Origin: Temnothorax longispinosus
Lineage: Eukaryota; Arthropoda; Insecta; Hymenoptera; Formicidae
Direction of reading: 5' to 3'
Assembly (NCBI RefSeq): GCF_030848805.1
Contig: NC_092358.1
Coordinates: 7,068,001 to 7,132,000 of the forward strand
DNA length: 64,000 nucleotides
Part shown: positions 1 to 12,893 of the stretch, piece by piece
Numbering within the stretch: position 1 is the first letter of the stretch
Layout: every line of letters begins with the position of its first letter
The notes under the pieces: generated by a model
What the model saw: only the letters and a program-made list of their open reading frames with translations
What the model was told of the DNA's origin: nothing
Databases searched by the model: none
Position numbers and translations under genes: made by a program

Positions 1-2431
1 AAAGGGTTTCATGAATTTTTGGGTAAATTTCCGTTTGAGATGAGCAATCAGTTTCCCCTGCAAACTTTAATTTAACCGCCCAGAAACGTTGAAGCATCGT
101 GTACATATTGCAGAGATAACAGTCAAATAACCAAAGGTCGAGATAAATATTGCCAGTAGCGTTTTACAGACGAGTCGTATAAAAAAAAATACGTAAACAC
201 AAGCGACGTGATCGTATTGGAAGGATGTCGTTCGAAAAAGGTCCACAAAGGTAGCAACGTGGTTAAACCTTGAAAATTTGGCATTCTAGCAAGTAATTGA
301 AATGAGTGATCGTTGATTTGCGCGCCGCCATCGAAAGAAATGTAATTAACGCGTTCGCGAGTGTTTTAACAAGCTTCACTTCACCGCAGATTGCCTTTGG
401 CTTCATTATTGAAACGCCGACATCACGCACGAGTGACGCAAATTGCCCAAAGTTCGATGCCATTATCGGCAGATTGATTTTTACACGACGCTAATATCTG
501 AAGTAAAATTTACTATCTATAATACATAGTCTTCATCTTTAGAATCTCTCGTTAAATATGGATTTAAGAATAAATTGAAGATTTAGAAATGAGTTTTTCA
601 ATTGAGCAATGTTCAATAAAAAAAATGCAAAGAAATACGGTTGCAAGCAATTGATAAAATTGTATAAATTAGGAGTCCGTTTAACGAATAAGGAAATATT
701 TTTCTAAATGAGATCACAGCGCTTCGTGATTGTTTCTTGTCTTACTACCGTCGCCGCGTTGATTTAAGGGGCGAGCTACTCAGACGTCGTTAAAGTAATG
801 CTCTGCATCCGCCTACGGTGACGAACGGTTCATCCTTCATCTTCTCGTTTATTGTACGAATAGCGCGATCACGATCGCCAGAATCGTCTGGCCGCATATT
901 TATAGTCGATTCTCGACGAAAAACTGCTGCATTCTGTAAAAACAAACGAGATTTACGGATCCCGAGAATCGCGGGCACCAATTTGATTTAGTCATTTAAG
1001 AACCGGATATGAGAGAAAGAAACTTTAATTTTGACAACCCCCTGGAGAAATTCCTGGAACGTCTCATTAAAAAGATTGAACTCGTGGCTCACTGCGAAAA
1101 AATTATTCGCCAGGTCTCTTGTACTATAGTCGCGTCTTAGATATGCGCCTCATAAAATTGATTAATCGACGAATCTAAGCGAACGATATCTATGCAAACG
1201 TTCTATCGTGCTGCAGTCATGCCCATATATTGACACGTGCAATATATATGTATATAGTGATGTGCAGAAGTTGGAATCGACCGACGGAGAAGGTTATATA
1301 TGTCGAAAAGATCTAACTACTGTTTATATTCCGTAGATAGCTTGTTTTAGCGGACAATTCTTTAAAATAAATGACTTACACAAGAGCTACATAGAGCATA
1401 AAATTATTTGTTTATTCGTATTAAATTATTTCTGCATGCACTAATTATTATTATTATTATTATTAGTTTTATGATATTTAAAAAATCGAAGTTAAAGCTT
1501 TCAACGCGGAGTATAATTCAAGAATGGTATTAATTAATTTTTTTATTTAGCACAATTATTAAAATGTGCAAGTATTAAATAGATATTAGATAAAAATGAT
1601 TGATATATTAAAGATAGAAAGAGTTGAATCAGATCTTACTAAATATAAATAAATATAAAAACATCAAGTTTTTTTATATCATCCATGAGCACGTGAGAAT
1701 CGTGGAAACATACGGATAAAATCGCTTATCTTTCCATATTGCGGAATAATCCTCTTGAAGTTACTCCGCGCAGCGTAAATCTAACTTGTATATGGTATTT
1801 CGTTCTGTACGAGAGAAAATACAATTCTCCGAGCTTCTCCGAGAAATTCGATTGAACCGACGATGCGAATGGCGTCACGCGATTTCGAGCTAGAAAATCT
1901 TCCCCCAAACATTCGCGAACGGAAGAGACGAACATAATACCTCTTCGGTGAAAGACACTCAGCTTCCTTTGTGCATATATATATATACATACGCGTCTTG
2001 TCTAACATTTTTGATTGAACATTTTAAAGTCAATTCCTACGTTCTTCGCATTGATCGTAATTTTTAACTCAGAATATATATAGATATCGAGATAGATATC
2101 TTTTATTTAGAACGAGAACAACAGACTGCAGAATCGCGCGACAGATTCAATGAGTTAAAAATTCGATCATGCATTATTCATATTATAAAAATTCAATTAA
2201 GATTAAATTGGACGGTCCTCTTAATTTCATATCTGCATTTACATTCTGTTCGATATTCCCATATATTTCTTATCTATTATAAAATACACAATATAGTGGC
2301 AACATCTTTCACGAACCAAGTGATTTGTGCACTGTAGTTGACAGAATGTTTTGATCATTCAGAAATTCGGCTATCCACTGAACTCCTGGCAATCCGTTAT
2401 ATCAAACGGCGAGTTTTCATCCGTATTGTGA
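1..2431. other. Intergenic or intronic, no gene seen
   Basis: AT-rich sequence with a few short patches of higher GC. Open frames are short (under 80 codons) and overlap on both strands. Nothing recognisable apart from the ATT run. Confidence 0.6.
1444..1465. repeat. (ATT)n microsatellite
   Basis: This is a run of about seven ATT units. Confidence 0.9.
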
Positions 2432-2705
2432 TTACATGAACTGGACCGGCGCGGGCGCGGCGGTGACCGGTGGAGACCGCGTTGAATTATAGCTATCGCT
2501 TATTCTTCCGTTGCGATGTTTGGTGCGCGAATACCGAGAGATATCACGGTTATATTTCTTCTCTTTCACGCGCTCGGAGACAAATTTCTTGCGTTTTTGA
2601 ATTTCGGCCAAATAATTGACGACTTGTTGATTAATTGCAGTTTTAAAGATTTTCAGATCGTACATTTTTTGAAATTTCCAAATTTCTTGATAGTTATCGA
2701 TTAAA
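2432..2705 (-). CDS. Possible terminal coding exon, unknown protein
   Basis: On the - strand a pyrimidine-rich acceptor (tttttcattacaacag) is followed by 90 open codons and TAA. The encoded tail is strongly charged and helix-forming in its first 50 residues (for example YQEIWKFQKMYDLKIFK and EIQKRKKFVSERVKEKKY), then basic and serine-rich, ending SPPVTAAPAPVQFM. That change of character and the acceptor in the right phase look like a real C-terminus rather than chance. I do not recognise the family, and no partner exon could be identified to the right. Alternatives are a retropseudogene fragment or a chance open frame. Confidence 0.3.
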
Positions 2706-4202
2706 CTGTTGTAATGAAAAATAGAACGTTGTAATAATGAAAGTAGACTAATATAGTTGCATCCGTCTCTGCACAATATTACCATATATTTGACTTTTAA
2801 TTTTTTATATCCAATACATATGGAGGCAAAAAATACAAATTATTTGTTATTTATTTGTTTAAATTATATTATTTCTTTATTATTTTTTATATTTTATATT
2901 TTTTTTATATATTTTACCCCAATTTTATTTTCTTTGCACAGTGCAAAAAATTCAGAGTAAAAAAATAAAGTATCGAAGTTACTATACTACATATTGCAGT
3001 TTTTCTCACGCTGGAGGCTAAAAATCAGAATTTCAATTAACAAACGACGTTTTCTTCACATTTGAATTAGATATGTCCAAATATGAATATCTAAATATAT
3101 AGGTCATGATATTACACACGGAAAAAAGGGTTAATTTAACCTGTACATGCGCAGCTTTGCATATATGTAAAGCGACTTTTCAATGCTCCGTGTACTCTTC
3201 CATATGAAGTTTGAATTGAAAAGCGCTTTGCACATCTGTAAAGGGCTTTCTCTGCATGAACTTCATCGATTGTCTGCTATAGGTGTCGCAACAAAAAAAA
3301 TTAGTAAACAATTTTTTAATTACTTTTTTTAAATTAATAAAGAAGAATTTTTTTAAGATTTCTTAAGTAGTCATTATTTATTTAAAAACTCAGAATGCTA
3401 CGAAAAATTGCGCATTTCAGAGTTAATCCAATACCAACAATAAGTAATTCACCTGAATAGTGAACACGATCGATAGTGGTAATAAAAGAACTAATAATAA
3501 CTTTAAAAAATGTACCGATACTCAAAATTTGTTTAATTTATATAATGATCGAACAACTGTATCTCACATATACATGTATTTCGAGTTATCAACGAAAATA
3601 ACAACGTGTGTTGCAACCTAATAGTTCTCCGTCGTTAACCCATTTACATCCACAATCATTCTCATAAAATAGCTGCACGCCCTACAAGTGTGTCGCCTAC
3701 CAAGCAACGCTGATGATTACTAATAGCACTTCAAATACGATTACAAGGGCATAAAATTACATCGTGTTATGATTTATTAGTTAGGTTGTAAAACATCGTA
3801 CTGTTTGTAAAGATATGAAGATGTGTTTCGCGAGGGAATCTTTCTTCGCTTTCGTAACTTGACCCTCTTGAAGGCAGAGAATCCAAACCTAAACGATACA
3901 CGACTCGCCTAGAGACCTCTTTATAATTTGCCGAAAAATTTTCGAGATTTTTGTGGCGTCCCTCGTAAATGGGAATTCAATGTTGATATAGCGAAAGGAA
4001 AAAGGTCACGGTTGGGAAATTCGACCTGTCCGTTATCGACCCATATATCAGTCCCTCCTTTAATCTTTAGGTACTTCCACGATGTAAGATGTAAGATACC
4101 TTTCCTTTGTTTCTCACTGTCATAAATTTCTATAAAATAATTTTTTTCTTCCCTTCTATAACTATATAAAAATAAAAAAGAGTATTTTCAGAAGCGTACA
4201 TT

Positions 4203-4323
4203 CCCAGTAAACACCGATCAGTTATATTATACATCTACGTTATAATTTCTCACTCAAATGCAATATATGGTAATTATGTTATATTGCATTTACCTTTGTT
4301 GCTGATGCTCAGTGTTTACTGGG
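4203..4323. mobile_element. 121-bp MITE with 12-bp perfect terminal inverted repeats
   Basis: The ends are cccagtaaacac and gtgtttactggg, perfect inverted repeats, with further partial pairing inward (cgatcag against ctgatgctc). The centre is itself palindromic (gcaatatatgg ... atattgc). It has no coding capacity. The superfamily is not assigned because the target duplication is unclear. Confidence 0.6.
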
Positions 4324-5701
4324 TTGTTGGTAATATAATTAATAATGTAAAAGTGTTTTTGTATTCTTAAAAATTTTAAATTGTTGTGAAATAATTAAAT
4401 ACTATATGACTGTCAATGCCAATTTGAAAAATTTGGCAATGTTAAAGGTATCTAAAAAGTAAGGCGAATTTTCAGAATATCTTTCGACGGTCGTAGCGAA
4501 TAAATCATCTGAAGAAAATCACGCTGCTGGCGCACGTGCAACGTGCAACTTTCTTGCACGATTTATATTCAGCAGCCAACAAACGTCGTGCCCGCGAGTA
4601 CTTTTAATAACTTTTGGCGCACAAATCGCAACCGCAACCGCAATTGCAGCTGTGTTGTATCACATTGATTATGTATACAGATGCATTACAATGAGTAACT
4701 TGGAGGATGATTTGATTAATCATGTATTCTGATAGGCGAATATAATGCGTGAGACTTCATCGATTAAAGCGATATAGTACGGAATCAATTACGTGAAACG
4801 TTATTTTGTATAACAATCGGACAAATCGAAAACCGGAAAAGATAACGAGAATTGCGAGAATAGCGCGGATTGGAGTCGATTATATCTCCACATTGCAATT
4901 AATCGATTGCTACAACTAATCATACGCGCAATTTCCGTACTACACTGTGTAATATTTGCTATATAGCTATATAACTATGCATCCTAGAATTGCTCGATAA
5001 AATGTAATAAGCGGTTAAAGCACAAAGTACAAGATATATTCTAAAAAATTGTAAGCAAAATTAACTGTCTTGCAATGTTTGCAAACCGAAATTTATAGCA
5101 AATTTTTATTCTACGCCTGTAATGCACATGAGTTATTAAATAAACTTTATAATTTTTATAATTATTTTCTTATTATCTTCATATTATTATATTTTACTTA
5201 TTTAATTTACTTATCAATATTTATGTCTTTTGTTATTTGCTATAGCACAATAAAAGCATCGTGCATTTCAATTTATATGATCGTTAATTAATTTAGCTTT
5301 GTTGCCTCTGGCAATACCTTTAAACTAGCTTATACATCGGACGTTTCAACTGGGACAATCACTAAATGCGAGCTTGTGTAATTTTGCCTTATTGTGCGTT
5401 ATCTGAGTCCTGAGGGCTAGAAAACTATAATACATCGGTTGTTGCTGATCAGTGACACAACGCAATTAATCTAGTCTCGTGAATAATACAACAATACCAT
5501 TCTCACGCGGGATTCATCGGTAATCGCTTCCCTATGGACGTTTACTCGAAACATAATTAATGTTACTGCGGTATGATAAATAACAATGCAACCGTTCTCT
5601 CGAGCTCGTTCTTTTGAAAAGAAAATTGCACGATGGGTTATAATAAAAGCATTGCAACTGAAACTTTATTCATTAAGCTTAACAGAGAAAACGTAAAAGA
5701 A

Positions 5702-6008
5702 AAGAGCATAGTTCTATATTTAAAGAATATATTTAATGTAACCCGAGAAAAAAATAAGTATAATATAGTCAGATGTAAAAATACATTATTAGATATGAAA
5801 AGATCTAAATAACATGTAATTTTATATAATTATATATAATCAGATCCAAAATTTCGAATCTGATTATAATCATATAAAATTACATGTTACTTGTTAGATC
5901 TTTTCATATCTTATTTATACAATTAGTAATTATGCATTTATACATTTGATCATATTATACCCATTTTTTTCTCGGGAAGAGCAGTTCTATATTTATGAAG
6001 AATATATT
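5702..6008. repeat. About 32-bp direct repeat flanking MITE copy 1
   Basis: The sequence left of the MITE (5702-5734, aagagcatagttctatattt...) recurs directly to its right (5977-6008, aagagcagttctatatttat...) with a few differences. This is longer than any normal transposon target duplication, so it is either part of a larger repeat unit or a local duplication. Confidence 0.6.
5742..5976. mobile_element. Palindromic MITE, CCCGAG family, copy 1
   Basis: The element starts cccgagaaaaaaataagtat and ends with the inverted counterpart. The arms of about 90 bases pair over most of their length, including the segment agatatgaaaagatctaa. A second copy lies at 36966-37173. It is a non-autonomous DNA transposon without coding capacity. 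Confidence 0.75.
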
Positions 6009-7917
6009 AAAATTAAAATTAAAACAATTTTATTGTCTTGTTATTCATTTTAGATATTTAATTATATTAACAATCCTGAAGTTTGAATCAAAAAGAATAA
6101 TGCATTTCTCTAATCAAGAGATAAAAACATTTTTTCTGTAAGCCACATTTTTAAATAAAAATTTTATTTCTATTTTTAAATCTCGAGCAAATTCCAATAA
6201 CTTCAAAGCTCTCTTATGCATCCGTCCTTTCACTTCGTTATCTATGTATTACTACGTACTTTCTCGCCCCTATTCAAATAGTGTCGATTATACTTTTACA
6301 AAGATAGATCCTACGATCAAGAAATTGCGTTTCCTATTGAATCGTATATCGATACTATACTAATCTATAACCATGAGTGACAGCGTTACATCGCTATCTA
6401 CTCTTCGCTGAGTACGTAGTTCTGTTACTGAAATCGATATTACGGCCAGGCTAATTTCGAGTACGAAAAGTCCGATAAAAGCGATGATAATCGACGATAA
6501 TCGACGGTTTAAACTTGTATATCACATACGCCACTTTCGAATACAGGTATATATATACATATATCATACGTATTCGTGTGCTTTCTACTCTTACGTCTTT
6601 CTCACTCTTATTGTTGTGGTGTCGTAAAACAATTCGCGATAAATACTGGAACAGGTCTCGTAATTCGACGACCAATGCTTTATCGTGTACAATCCATGCT
6701 GTGGTTTATCGCGATCACTCAAAGGATATGCCACGATAAATCACAGCCGGAATTAACCATAGAGATCGTGACGGCTCTCCCGGCCCAATGTTCGGACTTT
6801 ATTTTGATTTACGCCACGGATAAATCCGCGGTTAGTGGCATCGTGTAAAGATAATCGTTGCCTCGTGCCCTCGGAAAGATTGTCTATCATATTGATGGGC
6901 ACGAAAAAGGCGAAGGGAAAAGAGATATCTATTTATTATTCTGGGTCAAATCCCGTCAGAATAAGTATAAGCATACGTGTTCAGAGAGAGATCTAAATCA
7001 CTACTTTATCAGTTTGGGTTAAATAACGTACATGAGTAAAACACGTGTAAAACCACCCTCTATAATAATTTCCGTAAAATTCTAGAAACGAGCTATGTTT
7101 ATAGAGCAATTTTATTTTTAGCCCAAGTAATTAGTAAAAATAAAATATTAAAATATTAAAAAGTGTATTATTTCATTTATTATTTTGCATAATTTTTTAC
7201 TTGTTTTTAAATAAGAAAAATATTTGAGTTAACGGATGAATATTCTTGCAAGTTGAAATCTGAAGAGAAAGAAAAAAAATCAAAATTAGGAGGATAACCT
7301 ATATAGATTAGGGAAAGAGGTATCGTTTCAATACGTCTTCACGCCTGACATATAAATAAGGAACGAGAAAACAGGAAAAAGGGCGACGAAATTGGATGAA
7401 TCATAAAAGGGATATGTTGAAACGGGACATATCTTGGAGCTCATATAATAAACTCCAACAAGTGGAAATACGCGTGCGAACAAAAATACGAGGACAGAAA
7501 CGCCAAAAAAATATCGGAGAGGAAAATACAGGAGCGCATGATATCAAAAAAGGAGATGCGAGCAAACAAAAACTCGAGTAGGAAATAGTATCGCTTTAGT
7601 GCAAAGGTCAAAGGGCGTTTAAAAAATGACGATAGAAACATTTTTTTTAATATCAGATGTTTGTGAATGAACGAGGTTACAAAATTTCTATTTGCTGAAT
7701 TTTTTTCATAATCGAATATTTTGAACTTCATATAATTTGTACTTTGCAAGCCTTTTAAGATTATAAAAATTAAAATTATTATTAAAAAATTAATTTTTCT
7801 CATTTTTACAAATATATGTACGAATTTACATTTGAGTTATAACTTCCTAATTAATCTAAATAAACACCATTATAAAATATCGCAGATGCGTAGTTCGGTG
7901 ATATCGACGATTAATAT

Positions 7918-7963
7918 TAATAGTATGCGATACGCATACTATTAAACGCTAAAAGTAGCGTTT
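7918..7963. repeat. Two adjacent short hairpins
   Basis: taatagtatgcg and its complement, separated by three bases, form a near-perfect palindrome (7918-7944). A second small hairpin follows immediately (aaacgct ... agcgttt). They are too short for a microRNA precursor and are possibly a MITE core. Confidence 0.5.
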
Positions 7964-8486
7964 AATATATGGATTTTAAAATATAGATTGTGCAATCGTT
8001 TGCATAATCAAAAATTGCGCGATCCAGTTCCTGAATAAATGTTCCTGTAAAATATGTTTATTTTACAAGAAATTCAAAGAGCTGGACTCATGGATAAACA
8101 AATTTTTCCGTAACAAACATTCGACATAAAATAAGGCGAAAAAACCAGCAAGAGAATTAAATCCACGCGATATATCAATAGTTAAAGGTCAGGTTCATGG
8201 ATCGTCGATCAAATCAGATTCAAGCATGAAGAATATATATCCGACAGACTCCTATAGCGTTGTTCTATGGAGATTTAGCAATTTTCTTGATTCAAATATC
8301 TCTCGGAATCTGATATTTTCGCTCTTCCTCATTCAAGAAAATTAAAATTGAAATAGAATAGTGAAAATAAGTTTAAAAAAAAACAAGAAAGGTAATTGAA
8401 TATCTTTTCTATATTGGATATCGTTCAGCAATCCTTTTCCTATACACGTCGGCTAAATGTGAAGTAGTAGGGAAATCTAAAAGACA

Positions 8487-8489
<3 letters not shown>

Positions 8490-8529
<40 letters not shown>
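8490..8529. repeat. (GA)n microsatellite
   Basis: This is an uninterrupted run of about 20 GA units, ending at gcgcag. Confidence 0.95.
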
Positions 8530-8533
<4 letters not shown>

Positions 8534-8869
8534 GATTTAGACGAGAAAAATAGAAATAATAACAGGTGCGAAACGTAGTAAGAAACTTTTAAGTCAGAGG
8601 CAACACTCGTTACCACCTCGGAGATTATCAAGGGTAACAGGTCCCTCCGCAGATCGAATTTAATTAAAATGTAATCTCGTCGAAATGTAATCTCTGAATC
8701 AAAATCCCATCGGATTCGTACCGCCCTTCTTGCTCGTCTCATTTGATTCTTGCGCGCAAAGAATTGAAATGATATCATAAGTATCTCGGATTCAGGCGCA
8801 TGTATGTATATACGACAGAGAATATATCTTCTATTTACGTTCTTTAAGTTTAAACTATAGCGTATTACG

Positions 8870-9420
8870 ACGCTCGGTTTTGAGAGCACCTATAATGCCG
8901 CGTATGAATGGCGCAGGGAACGAGCCAGACAAACGGGCCGGCGAACGAACGCGCGGACGTATATACAGACGTGAGAAAGAAAGAAATGTGCACGCGTGTA
9001 TGATGGGAGAACGGAGATGGCTTCCGAAAGTCAAGTCGGAGCTAACAATAAGTCGCGTGATCCTCCGAAAGGGTGAAAGAGGCGCGGAGGAATAACGCCG
9101 AAGCCGAAGATCGACAGAGAAAGAACCGGGAGAGGAGAGGACCGGCACACAACACGGGGGCGAGAGTGCGCAGGCGGTACTCACTGCCAGGGTCACTCTC
9201 GTCGCACTCGCGACCATTCGCGTAGCGGTGCGACGCGCGGCGACGCTACGCGCCGCGACGCTTGCCGATCCTCTTCTCCTGGCTAGACGCACTTCAGTGC
9301 GCCGCGAGAGCGCTCCGAAACCGCTTGTTGATCTTACCGCCTTCCGTCAGAGCGAGCAACGCCGCGCCGCCGATCGTGGTAAAAAGCTTCGGAGGAAAGT
9401 GTTGAGAGTATAGCGGCCAA
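8870..9420. promoter_or_regulatory. CpG-rich promoter candidate, possibly bidirectional
   Basis: This is a sharply GC- and CpG-rich block in AT-rich surroundings. On the + strand an initiator-like ttcagtgcg lies at about 9294, followed by exon-like sequence to about 11.2 kb. On the - strand an ATG at 9292 opens 36 codons ending exactly at a good donor (GGCA|GTGAGT, exon end 9185). The encoded N-terminus is rich in Arg, Ala, Ser, Thr and Val with no acidic residue, as in mitochondrial presequences, though GC-rich DNA can mimic this. No downstream exon was tied to either side. Confidence 0.35.
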
Positions 9421-11196
9421 AAGTAAACGTCACGGAGTAGAACGTGTCGTGGAATAGAAGAATTAAATATTTAATAATTTGCGAGAAATAGTGCGTCGTT
9501 GAGATTCTTTGGCTTTAAAATCACCAGTGTTCGTCATGCCAACTAAGAAATGGTCACCGATGAACTTATCAATGAGTGTGTAATCGACGATAAATAATGA
9601 ATAATAGTAAACAATGAATAATGAGAAATAAACACGAATTATTGAAAAAAAGACTGTTAATTTTTAGCAATAGGATTATTAATAAACAGTTACGGATAAA
9701 ATTATTAATAAATAATTAAACCAGAATGCTCGCAAAAAAATAAGTAATGGTCGTATTTAAGATTGTTAACAGACTTAATGTGATTAACCAGTACCATGGC
9801 CAACATTTTCTGGATAGTTAATTACTAGTGGTCACCAGCAAAATTAATATTGATTCGAAACTGTTAATGATTGGTAATCATACTCGAGCTTATGCATGTG
9901 CGCTTACCGAATTAGCAGTAAATGGAAATCAATTTCAATCAAATTCAATTAAGCTTATACCATGAGTAATTGTTATGTGAGTATTAGGATTTATTGATAG
10001 AATAAATAAAATCTGACGTGAAGAATAAGTGCTATTGATAAAATCTTGAAAATTTCATTAGACTTTACTAGAGACGATACAAACCCCATGCGGACTTTGA
10101 TAATAACCATCATAATCGTTAATGGATAAAGAATACCGCGAAACAGTGGCATCAACTAACGTGAATCGACATCTGGTATATGTTCAGCAGTAAAGCTATT
10201 TTCTCTTTCTTTCGACGAAGAAATGATAAATTAATGGATAACTATACTACAAAAATATTCCGGGGGATCGAAAAATAATCAATCGAAAACTTTTTCAAGA
10301 GAAAAACCTGAGATTGATCTGAGCTGATTAAGGAAGCTTCACAAATATTATCCTTCGGAGACAACGGGCTTCTTTTCTTTCCTTTTGAGGAAGATAAGGT
10401 GACTCATTCAGGAAGAAACAAGTGTATTAATGAATGGTGTCTTAGAAACATCCCAGGTATACAAAAGACGATCAACCGAGAGCTTTTTAAGAATTAAAAC
10501 TAATCTTACTTGAGACTCCAAGAATCCTCAGATTATTACAGACTCTTCCTTTTATTTCTCATTAAGATAGATTATGCGATACAACAATGAAGATACAAGT
10601 TAATTAAAAAGTTCTCTTCTGAGGAAATACAAGGATTTACTTAAAACAAGAGAAACTTTGTGAACTTTTTTGTGAATCAATTGATTGGTCTTAAGACCCA
10701 CACAGTTCATTAGCTCTTCGATTCAAAATGAATCAGAATTGTAAATCTGCGAATTAATTCAATATAAATTCTAGAAGTGTGTGACTCACTAAAAGCGCGA
10801 GGAGGAACTCACGAGCGAGATTAAGTGATACAAATCGGTGATTGGCGTGTTTGTGGACAATACCGTGAGCGCTAAGAGACCACCTTCGAGGAAGGCGGAG
10901 TGACTCACTCATCGATGAGCAAGGATCAGCGATATCTTCGAGCGCGAAATTTGCGAGACGTTCCTCAAATTTTCGAGCGAAGTGTATCAGCAGAAGCGAG
11001 TTCCGCGATTCTCCCTGCTCTTGATAGACAAAGTTATGATTAAGTCCGATGTCGTGGAAGTGACGCGAAGTATACTTGATTCTATATGCCCACGCGAACA
11101 GACGCGGCTCACGGTGATGAGAATGTCAGGTGACGCAATGATAAAGTTCGAGTGTCGCATGATCGACGAGGAGACTAACGACAGGTGATTATGCAG
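9300..11196 (+). ncRNA. Exon-like unspliced block: long 5' leader or lncRNA candidate
   Basis: From the CpG-rich promoter candidate to paired donor-like sites ACAG|GTGATT (after 11184) and GCAG|GTGAAA (after 11196), the sequence is A- and purine-rich on the + strand and largely lacks the long poly-A/poly-T and AT-repeat tracts seen in the flanks. It has no long open frame, only short ones. It could be the first untranslated exon of a distant + strand gene such as FMRFaR, 37 kb downstream, or a non-coding RNA. No transcript evidence is available. Confidence 0.25.
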
Positions 11197-12506
11197 GTGA
11201 AACCCCAATCGAGATTTCGCGAGAGATCGCGTAGCGTCCGCCACGGACGTGACACTAGTCTATTAATAGTTTCGCGTATACAAAATTTCACGACATTCTA
11301 TGCGAACAGCACAGCAATTTTGTGGATGAATAGCATGCGACGCTGTTACATGCCATCGTAAATTTTTCGCGAGCAATATTTCGACATAATCGTGATAATC
11401 TCTGAGAGAATGGACGAGATTTTATTTTTCATCGTATAAAAATTTCACGATTAGACACTTTATTTCTCGGTGCAAAATTAGATTTTTCAGCGCGATCTTG
11501 TTGCAAATATTAAAAATAGATCAAAAGTTATTCACAAAAATTATTACAAAGCTAAAATTTTGTACGTTTGTACTATATATGAATATCAGTCAATAAAATG
11601 GAATTTTTACTGTCAATTGTGGTAATTTAAATATATTATTAACAGATGCAAGAAAGTTGATTAACATACAAACATCAGATAAATAATTAAGACATAGATA
11701 TATATTTTAGATATTAATTTTTAAATCAGTTTACACAACGAAAGTTTATATCTAACTTTATTCTTTTTGTGGATAATTTAGTTCATTAAACTCATTTTTT
11801 ATTGAAAATAAGTGTACTTTCTCCTATGATGTGACAATAATATCTAGTTAAAAATTTTATTTTAGATGGAAACTTTAGAACACATTATGCATCATCGCTC
11901 ATAAGCCGAAGTATTCCCTTCATTGCGTAGCGCATTAGTTCATTGAGACGCAAAATGGCTTCTTTTCATCCGGGTGCTCTCTACAATAAAGCATTGTGAC
12001 TTTCATGTATTATGATGGTATTTCAAATCTTATCATGGCTATATGTATACCTATATATTTTACATTTTATAATCCATTATATAATGTAACTTATGAAGAA
12101 AATATCCCAATGAATTTGATGAAAAATCAGAATTTATACTCCCCGAAAAAAGCAGCTCATCTCAGATATCTATTTCTGTCACGTCTTTTTCGACATTTGA
12201 GTAACGAGGCTGCTCGACCATTAGCTTCACCCTCGAATTAACGCTTATTGTTAGCCTCCTGACATATATCGAAAAAATCTTATTTTCGCAATATTACATG
12301 ACGTCGAAATAATCACGAAAGAAATCACGAAAAATTATTTTATGAAAATTATATAGTTTCGCAACTCTATTTAAAAAAGAAATTCTTCTGGCGTTACATA
12401 AATATAAAGCAAAATTACATTGACTCAATATACTCAACTTATCGATAACAAAAAAATTATTACGTTAAGACACTAAAACGAATTTTATATTATAAATAAA
12501 CTGATA

Positions 12507-12893
12507 TTAGGAGTTAACTAAGTTCCCGGCGAAATTTTTCACAAAAATATTTTCCATTTGCATCTACCACTTTTTGCCATGAAAGAATGTCTCGTCTTTT
12601 GATGCGATGAATTGTCTCATTTTTTAGCATCTGCTTCATTTGTAAAAAATAAAGTATGTATCGGAGAGGCTGTGCTGCATCGACCGGAACAAGTGATAAT
12701 CAGACGACGCGATATCTGGAGAGCATAATGCTGCGTGGGAAAGTACATACTTCCTATTCGAGATTATACAGCGTTTGTTTGACCTTATGAGCAACACGAG
12801 GGCTCGCATTATCATGGAATAAATTGTCTTTGCGTCGTTTCGAGGCATACGCCGGCCGTTTTTCTTGAAGCGAAACGTCACGTGCATCAATTA
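12507..12893 (-). pseudogene. Mariner transposase relic (C-terminal part)
   Basis: Reading on the - strand across frames, the sequence shows landmarks of a mariner-family transposase C-terminus: FHDNASPRVAHKVKQTLYN, then SPDIASSDYHLFRSMQHSLS, then WQKVVDANGKYF. Frameshifts and stops (for example just after TLYNLE) break it, so it is not functional. The left edge ttaggagttaactaagttc, preceded by TA, resembles the inverted repeat of mellifera-subfamily mariners. Subfamily assignment is from memory. Confidence 0.8.

Larger units (their letters stand above)
2706..8869. other. Non-coding, two MITEs, no gene seen
   Basis: Holds the MITEs at 4203 and 5742, the flanking direct repeat, the 7918 hairpins and the GA run. 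An imperfect hairpin at 6699-6746 (ctgtggtttatcg / complement) is also present. No coding exon could be supported. Confidence 0.6.

Noticed and set aside
3110..3260. Partly inverted short repeats around gctttgcatatatgtaaagc
   Set aside because: Pairing is short and imperfect and element ends cannot be defined, so it is not listed as a MITE.
7441..7803. 120-codon - open frame, hydrophobic
   Set aside because: It is rich in Phe, Ile and Leu from AT-rich DNA, with no membrane-protein family resemblance and no splice or promoter context.
8440..8889. 149-codon open frame on the - strand
   Set aside because: Its C-terminal part is the translation of the GA microsatellite (SLSLSL), the rest has no recognisable domain, and it runs into the CpG-rich block.
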